Shown here: piece after piece, positions 8,223-12,490 of the stretch | How positions within the stretch are numbered: position 1 is the first letter of the stretch | Layout: each line of letters starts with the position of its first letter | From: an uncultured Gemmatimonadota bacterium | GTDB lineage: Bacteria > Gemmatimonadota > Gemmatimonadetes > Gemmatimonadales > GWC2-71-9 | DNA: 12,490 nucleotides | Assembly (NCBI GenBank): GCA_946480845.1 | Contig: CAMLLJ010000069.1 | Span: 1-12,490 of the forward strand | Reading direction: 5' to 3' | Made by a program: the position numbers and the translations under genes | Notes under the pieces: model-generated | Databases searched by the model: none | What the model saw: only the letters and a program-made list of their open reading frames with translations | Told to the model about the DNA's origin: nothing

Positions 8223-8683
8223 TGCGGGCGCTGGAGCCGTGGGTGGCGGGGCCGCTGGAGACCTTCCTGGCCGAATCGGCCGCGCGCGTCGTGCTGGTGA
8301 TGACGTCGGCGGGGCAGGTGGTGGCGCAGCACGGGTTCACCCGCTCGCTCGACGTCATGTCGGCCGCGGCGCTGGGGGCCGGCATCATGGCCTCCACGAC
8401 CGAAGTGGCGAAGGTCATGGGCACGCCCCACTTCGGCGCGCTGGTGCACCAGGGCTCGAAGCAGGGCGTCTTCCTCTCCGGCTTCGACACGCCGCGCGGG
8501 CGCTGGATCGGCCTCGTCGTCTTCGGCCCGGAGACCAGCGTCGGGCTGGTGCAGCTCTTCTTCGACCGCCTCGTGCGCGAGCTGGCCGCGGCGGCCCCGC
8601 CCGAGGGCGAGCGCGGACCGGTGCTCGCCGAGAACTTCGAGCGCGAGCTCAACGCGAGCCTGCACGCGCTCTTCGGACGCTGA
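8222..8683 (+). CDS. mglB: MglB-like Roadblock regulator of MglA
   Basis: This 153-residue protein is a Roadblock/LC7 protein of MglB length (Myxococcus MglB is about 159). The core shows [16 protein letters not shown], a long helix [20 protein letters not shown], then [38 protein letters not shown] and a dimer helix. After a short proline-rich linker there is a C-terminal tail ([17 protein letters not shown]) whose acidic/hydrophobic pattern resembles the MglB tail that touches MglA. MglB is the GTPase-activating protein that sets where MglA-GTP accumulates. mglB directly before mglA is the classical order, here with only two bases between them. The ATG overlaps the upstream stop (TGATG). 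The family is clear; assignment to MglB rather than another Roadblock type rests on the tail, the length and the neighbour. Confidence 0.78.
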   Translation: MRALEPWVAGPLETFLAESAARVVLVMTSAGQVVAQHGFTRSLDVMSAAALGAGIMASTTEVAKVMGTPHFGALVHQGSKQGVFLSGFDTPRGRWIGLVVFGPETSVGLVQLFFDRLVRELAAAAPPEGERGPVLAENFERELNASLHALFGR

Positions 8684-8685
8684 TC

Positions 8686-9285
8686 ATGTCCCTCGTCAAC
8701 TTCACCAACCGCGAGATCACCTGCAAGATCGTCTACTACGGCCCGGGGCGGTCGGGAAAGACGACGAACCTGCAGTACGTCTTCGGCCGGGTGCCGGAGA
8801 GCCGGCGCGGCCGCATGGTGTCGCTCGCCACCCACGGCGACCGCACCCTCTTCTTCGATTTCCTGCCCATCGACCTCGGGTCGATCTCCGGCTTCACCAC
8901 CAGGTTCCAGCTCTATACCGTGCCGGGGCAGAGCTACTACAACGCCACGCGCAAGCTGGTGCTGCAGGGCGCCGACGGCGTGGTGTTCGTGGCCGACAGC
9001 CAGGCGCGCCGCTTCGACGACAACCTCGAGAGCCTGCAGAACCTGCAGGAGAACCTGCTCGAGCAGAGCGTGGACATCCGCGAGCTGCCGGTCGTCTTCC
9101 AGTACAACAAGCAGGACCTGCCGGGCGACCTGGTCCTCTCGCGCGACGCGCTCGACGACGCGCTCAACTTCCGCTCGGTGCAGAGCTTTGCGGCTGATGC
9201 CCTGCACGGCAGCGGCGTCTTCGAGACCCTCAAGGGCATCTCCGAGCTGGTGCTGCGCCGGCTCGCGGCGGGCGCACCGGCATGA
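8686..9285 (+). CDS. mglA: MglA-type Ras-like GTPase, cell polarity switch
   Basis: This 199-residue small GTPase matches bacterial MglA along its whole length. Visible motifs are the P-loop G19-T26 (GPGRSGKT), R53 and T54 in the switch I region ([10 protein letters not shown]), the MglA-specific T78-Q82 (TVPGQ, where eukaryotic Ras proteins have DTAGQ) and the base-recognition motif N141-D144 (NKQD). R53 and Q82, described as catalytic in Myxococcus and Thermus MglA, fall at the same residue numbers here. MglA-GTP marks the leading cell pole and controls gliding or type IV pili; MglB turns it off. Linkage to mglB and a complete Che core suggests that chemosensory signals control polarity in this organism. 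The ATG is two bases after mglB, and the final codon overlaps the next gene (ATGA). The frame is open further upstream, but the family N-terminus ([15 protein letters not shown]) fits ATG 8686. Confidence 0.95.
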   Translation: MSLVNFTNREITCKIVYYGPGRSGKTTNLQYVFGRVPESRRGRMVSLATHGDRTLFFDFLPIDLGSISGFTTRFQLYTVPGQSYYNATRKLVLQGADGVVFVADSQARRFDDNLESLQNLQENLLEQSVDIRELPVVFQYNKQDLPGDLVLSRDALDDALNFRSVQSFAADALHGSGVFETLKGISELVLRRLAAGAPA

Positions 9286-11267
9286 CGGCGGAGCTCAACC
9301 CGCAGCTCCGGTTCGACGGCCTCGTGGTCGGCACCGCCAACCGGCTGGCGGTGACCGCCGCGCGCGCGGTCGCCGAGTCACCGGGCGCCGTCTACAACCC
9401 CCTCTTCATCTATGCCCGCCCCGGGCTCGGCAAGACGCACCTGCTCATGGCGATCGGGCAGGCGGCCCGGGAGATCGACCCGCGGCTCGCGGTCGAGTAC
9501 CTGACGCTCGATGAGTTCGTCGAGTCGTTCCACGCCGCCATCGCCGCGGGGCAGGGCGATGCCTACCGCCGGCGCTTCCTCGAGTACGGCCTCCTCCTCC
9601 TCGACGACGTGCAGTTCCTCTCCCAGCGGCGCGAGATGCAGGCGGAGCTGCTCCGGGTGGTGGACGCGATGCAGGCGGTCGGCCGGCAGATCGTGCTCAC
9701 CAGCGACCGGCCGCCCGCGGAGATCGAGGCGCTGGACGAGCGGCTCATCCGCCGCTTCGGCGGCGGCCTGGTGATCGACGTTGCCGCGCCCGACTACGAG
9801 ACGCGCGTCGCCATCCTGCGCCGGCGAGCCGAGGAGCGGAAGGCCGCCTTCGGGCCCGGGGTCCTGGAGGCGGTCGCCGAGCTGGAGATCGACAACGTCC
9901 GGGAGCTGCTCGGCGCGCTCAACAAGCTGGTCGCGCTCCAGTCGGTGAGCGACGAGCCGCTGACGCCGGGCGAGGCGCGCGGGACCGTCGCCGGCACGAC
10001 ACGACATCGCGATGCCGGGCGCGGCGCCACCCGCGACGCGGAGGTCCCGGCCGCCGCGCCTGGGCCGGTGCCCGCCGGGGGCATCATCGACGAGTTCGCC
10101 GACTTCCTGCAGGAAGTCTCCGCCTCCGTCACCCAGCAGGTCGAATCGTGGCGGTCGCGCGTGGCGGAAGCGGTGATGCGCTGGAGCGGCGAGGGCTTCC
10201 GCACCGCGCGGCTTGAGGCGCTGCTCGAGGGGGAGACGTCGGGTGACCCCGACGAGGCGCTCGCCGCGTACGAGAAGGATGCGGAGCGCCTGCGCGAGCT
10301 CCAGGCGGAAATCGAGACCATCGCGCCCGACCTCGCGGGCTCGCCCGCGCTCCGGGATCCGGGCGACCTGGCCGCCGCCGAGGCGCTGCTCGCGCGCGCG
10401 CGCGAAGGGGGTGCGCCTCCGCCGGGGCCGTCCCCGCACTGGCTGCTCGAAGAGTTCATCGAATCGGCGGGGAACCGGGTCGTGGTGCGCGCCGTGCGCA
10501 CCGTCGCCGAGGACCCGGGCAGGAAGTACAACCCGCTGGTCATCACCGGGGCCAGCGGCAACGGCAAGACGCACCTGCTGCACGGCCTCGGCAACGCCCT
10601 GGCGGCGCGCGGGCTCGCCGTGGCCTGCCTGGGCGGCCACGAGTTCGTGGATGAGCTGATCTCCGCGATTGACCGCGACGCCGTGGGCCTCTGGCGCGGG
10701 CGCTTCCGCCGCATCGACGTGCTCCTCCTCGATGACGTGCACCTCATCGCAGGCAAGGAGCGCACCCAGGACGAGCTGTTCGTCCTCTTCAACCAGCTGC
10801 TCGAAGCGGGCCGGCAGATGGCCTTCACGACGTCCGTGCCGCTGGCCGAGCTCAAGGGGGTCGAGGCGCGGCTGCTCACGCGGCTGGAGGGCGGGCTGGT
10901 CGTCGACCTGCCGGCACCGGACCGCGAGCTGCGCCAGCGGGCCATCGAGCGGCAGCTCTCGGCCAAGCTCGAGGCAGTGGACCCGGAGCTCGCGACCTAC
11001 GTGGCCGGCCGGCCCGCGGTCTCGATGCGCGCGGCGCTGGGCCTCGTCCAGCGGGTGCTGAACGCCGCCGAGGCGAAGCAGGTGCACCCGACCGCGGCGC
11101 TCGCGCGCGAGGTGCTCGAGGGAAGTGCCACGCGCGCGCCGCGGCGCGCTGCCGTCGCCCGGCCCAGCGGCGTCATGGCGCCGTCCGCGAGCGGGCTCCG
11201 GAGCCGCGAGAAGATGGTGTGGGAATGGCCGGACCTGCCGGCCCGCATCATCGAGGAGTGGCGCTGA
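9282..11267 (+). CDS. Tandem DnaA/Hda-type AAA+ ATPase without DNA-binding domain
   Basis: This 661-residue protein holds two DnaA domain III-like AAA+ modules. Module 1 (about 9-225) has the DnaA lead-in [20 protein letters not shown] and [18 protein letters not shown], Walker A K51/T52, Walker B D108/D109, a sensor 1 region (LTSDRPP), a box VII-type arginine (LIRRFGGGL) and sensor 2 R207 in [12 protein letters not shown]. Module 2 (about 383-605) has [18 protein letters not shown] (K429/T430), D484/D485, LLTRLEGGL and a more diverged sensor 2 region with R583. A predicted helical linker of about 155 residues lies between them. There is no DnaA domain IV helix-turn-helix, so it is not a standard replication initiator. 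The C-terminus ends in a tryptophan-rich tail. The ATG overlaps the mglA stop (ATGA). Hda-like proteins remodel partners through ATP; here the target is unknown, and the motility neighbours are the only clue. Confidence 0.88.
   Translation: MTAELNPQLRFDGLVVGTANRLAVTAARAVAESPGAVYNPLFIYARPGLGKTHLLMAIGQAAREIDPRLAVEYLTLDEFVESFHAAIAAGQGDAYRRRFLEYGLLLLDDVQFLSQRREMQAELLRVVDAMQAVGRQIVLTSDRPPAEIEALDERLIRRFGGGLVIDVAAPDYETRVAILRRRAEERKAAFGPGVLEAVAELEIDNVRELLGALNKLVALQSVSDEPLTPGEARGTVAGTTRHRDAGRGATRDAEVPAAAPGPVPAGGIIDEFADFLQEVSASVTQQVESWRSRVAEAVMRWSGEGFRTARLEALLEGETSGDPDEALAAYEKDAERLRELQAEIETIAPDLAGSPALRDPGDLAAAEALLARAREGGAPPPGPSPHWLLEEFIESAGNRVVVRAVRTVAEDPGRKYNPLVITGASGNGKTHLLHGLGNALAARGLAVACLGGHEFVDELISAIDRDAVGLWRGRFRRIDVLLLDDVHLIAGKERTQDELFVLFNQLLEAGRQMAFTTSVPLAELKGVEARLLTRLEGGLVVDLPAPDRELRQRAIERQLSAKLEAVDPELATYVAGRPAVSMRAALGLVQRVLNAAEAKQVHPTAALAREVLEGSATRAPRRAAVARPSGVMAPSASGLRSREKMVWEWPDLPARIIEEWR
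11253..11258 (+). promoter_or_regulatory. Shine-Dalgarno site inside the end of the AAA+ gene
   Basis: GAGGAG lies eight bases before the ATG at 11267, an ideal spacing. It is formed by codons of the last residues of the upstream ATPase, so those bases serve both the protein tail and initiation of the next gene. It supports the TGATG overlap start. Confidence 0.75.
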
Positions 11268-12490
11268 TGGCGATCAAGGGCAGCCTCAAGGAGGCCAGCC
11301 TTCCCGACGTCATCCAGCTGCTCACGCTGGGACGGCGGACCGGGTGCCTCGCCGTCGCCGACCGGCAGAACTTCGGCTACATCTACTTCGAGGACGGGCG
11401 GCTCGTCTACGCCTCGATCGTGAACCGGCGCGACCGACTCGGCGACATGATGGTGCGGAACGGCCGGATCACGCCGGAGCAGCTCCAGCACGCCGTCGAT
11501 CTCCAGCACGGCGACCGCGACATCAAGCTCGGCCAGATCCTGGTGGAGACCGGCGCCATCGAGCGGCGCGAGCTCGAGGACTATATCCGCATCCAGATCG
11601 AGGAGGCGGTGTATTTCCTGTTCACCTGGAGCAGCGGCACCTTCAACTTCGAGGCCGGCGTCCGGCCCGAGGGCGAGGACTTCCTCGTCTCGATCAATCC
11701 GGAGAGCCTCCTGCTGGAGGGGGCCCGGCGGGTGGACGAGTGGGGCCTGATCGAGAAGAAGATCCCCTCATTCGACCTCATCTTCTCGCTCGACCAGTCC
11801 TACGTCGAGCAGGCCGACGTGACGCTGTCGGCCACGCAGAAGGTGCTGGTGCCGCTGCTCGACGGGACGCGGGACGTCAAGCAGGTCATGGAGGACTCCG
11901 GGCTGGTGGAGTTCGAGGTAGGCAAGGCGCTCTACGGACTGATCACGGCGGGATTCGCGCACCGGGTCGGCTCGTCGGCCACCGCGGCGGCGCCCAAGGT
12001 CAACGACGCCCGGATCGAGGAGCACCGGAACCTCGGCATCGCCTTCTACAAGACCGGGATGCTCGACGAGGCGCAGCGCGAGTTCCGCCGGGTGGCTGAG
12101 CTGCGGCCCTCGGAGAGCGGCGCGCCGTTCTACCTCGGGCTCATCGCGCTGCGCCAGGCGCGCTGGGACGAGGCGGTCGAGGCGCTGCGCCAGGTCGTCG
12201 AGAAGGGCGGCCCGCGCCCGTCGGCGCTGCACAACCTCGCCTTCGCGCTGGAGCAGCTGGGCCGCCTGGGCGAGGCGGAAGCGGCCTACGGTGAGGCGGC
12301 GGCGCGGGCGCGCGACGACGCACGCATCATGGTCGGCTGGGGCGTTGCGGCCCTCAAGCGCGGCGACCTCGAGGCCGCCGAGAGCCGGCTCGCCCGCGCG
12401 CGCGAGCTGTACGGCGAGCGGCCGGCGCCGGCGCTCTGGCACTGGGCCGCCACGCTCGCGGCCTCGGACACCGACAAGCTCGACACGGCG
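11267..12490 (+). CDS. DUF4388 (PATAN) protein with MshEN-like motifs and TPRs, 3' end missing
   Basis: The frame is open from ATG 11267 to the last base, giving 408 codons without a stop, so the C-terminus lies beyond the window. It is a paralogue of the protein at 5817: DUF4388/PATAN domain at about 1-56 (GSLKEASLPDVIQLLTLGRR, then FGYIYFEDGRLVYASI); two MshEN-like motifs at residues 57-80 and 87-110; an AVYFLFTWSSGTFNFEAG block; SLLLEGARRVDEWGLIEKKI; a winged-helix-like region at about 185-235 (LLDGTRDVKQVM, LYGLITAGFAHRV); then TPR repeats from about 250 (NLGIAFYKTGMLDEAQREFR, YLGLIALRQARWDEAVEALR, NLAFALEQLGRLGEAEAAYG). The first MshEN-like motif keeps R57-L58-G59, G66, L73, A76 and Q80. 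The gene overlaps the ATPase stop by one base (TGATG) and has a strong ribosome-binding site. It is probably a signalling adaptor, perhaps sensing c-di-GMP, but this is inference. Confidence 0.87.
   Translation, partial: MAIKGSLKEASLPDVIQLLTLGRRTGCLAVADRQNFGYIYFEDGRLVYASIVNRRDRLGDMMVRNGRITPEQLQHAVDLQHGDRDIKLGQILVETGAIERRELEDYIRIQIEEAVYFLFTWSSGTFNFEAGVRPEGEDFLVSINPESLLLEGARRVDEWGLIEKKIPSFDLIFSLDQSYVEQADVTLSATQKVLVPLLDGTRDVKQVMEDSGLVEFEVGKALYGLITAGFAHRVGSSATAAAPKVNDARIEEHRNLGIAFYKTGMLDEAQREFRRVAELRPSESGAPFYLGLIALRQARWDEAVEALRQVVEKGGPRPSALHNLAFALEQLGRLGEAEAAYGEAAARARDDARIMVGWGVAALKRGDLEAAESRLARARELYGERPAPALWHWAATLAASDTDKLDTA

Larger units (their letters stand above)
250..12490 (+). other. Probable single operon: Che core, MglA/Roadblock switch, AAA+ and DUF4388 proteins
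   Basis: Eleven genes on one strand follow each other with gaps of 4, 9, 3, 1 and 2 bases or overlaps of 8, 4, 1, 4 and 1 bases. No terminator hairpin or promoter-like gap is seen between them. The stop/start overlaps (GTGA, ATGA, TGATG) suggest translational coupling and fixed stoichiometry. cheW may also belong, with a 59-base gap before cheY. The 3' end lies outside the window. Confidence 0.8.

Noticed and set aside
8239..8685. Upstream extension of the mglA reading frame, which is open far into mglB.
   Set aside because: The extension reads as low-complexity G/R/A-rich sequence, while the MglA family N-terminus begins exactly at ATG 8686.
6910..9207. A 765-codon minus-strand open frame opposite the Roadblock and mglA genes.
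   Set aside because: It runs across several well-supported genes on the other strand and has no domain pattern; high GC explains the lack of stops.
9378..11087. A 569-codon minus-strand open frame opposite the AAA+ gene.
   Set aside because: A shadow frame of a gene with intact Walker motifs; no domain of its own.
9282..11267. Chromosomal replication initiator dnaA, and hence a nearby replication origin.
   Set aside because: The DNA-binding domain IV is absent, there are two AAA+ modules, dnaN or gyrB are not neighbours, and I see no cluster of DnaA boxes.
1..12490. Mobile elements, CRISPR arrays, tRNA or rRNA genes.
   Set aside because: No direct or inverted repeat arrays, transposase motifs or RNA gene signatures were seen; coding sequence fills the window almost fully.

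Overview
This window is a GC-rich (well over 65 % by eye), gene-dense, fully collinear stretch of bacterial chromosome. All twelve supported genes lie on the + strand, and no stretch longer than 59 bases is non-coding. The gene families (CheW/CheY/CheA/CheC, MglA with Roadblock proteins, DUF4388/PATAN proteins, TPR scaffolds) fit a motile or surface-moving, high-GC, Gram-negative-type lineage such as Methylomirabilota/Rokubacteria, a deltaproteobacterial/Myxococcota group or Gemmatimonadota. The sequence alone does not let me choose between these.

Left part (1-3100): the 3' end of cheW, a 59-base gap with a good ribosome-binding site, then cheY, cheA and cheC almost back to back. This is a compact chemosensory signalling core: adaptor, single-domain response regulator, histidine kinase without its own receiver domain, and CheY-P phosphatase. 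No receptor (MCP), CheR, CheB or CheD is seen in the window.

Middle part (3104-9285): a 903-residue protein made almost wholly of TPR-like repeats; a DUF4388/PATAN protein with a helical repeat tail; a TPR protein whose C-terminus looks like a Roadblock/LC7 domain; a free 116-residue Roadblock protein; a 153-residue MglB-like Roadblock protein; and a clear MglA-type Ras-like GTPase. MglA and MglB set cell polarity for gliding or type IV pilus motility in Myxococcus, so this block is a polarity switch placed directly behind a chemosensory pathway.

Right part (9282-12490): a 661-residue protein with two DnaA/Hda-type AAA+ ATPase modules and no DnaA DNA-binding domain, then a second DUF4388/PATAN plus TPR protein that runs off the window end. 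Both DUF4388 proteins carry two tandem copies of a pattern resembling the MshEN/GspE-N nucleotide-binding motif, which suggests a possible c-di-GMP or pilus-motor link.

From cheY onward the genes are separated by at most 9 bases or overlap by 1-8 bases (GTGA, ATGA and TGATG junctions), so the set probably forms one operon. My working model is that CheA/CheY/CheC signalling feeds an MglA/Roadblock polarity switch, with TPR and DUF4388 proteins as scaffolds or effectors and a tandem DnaA-like ATPase as an unexplained component. The unusual points are the fusion of this whole set into one transcription unit and the tandem DnaA-like ATPase inside it.
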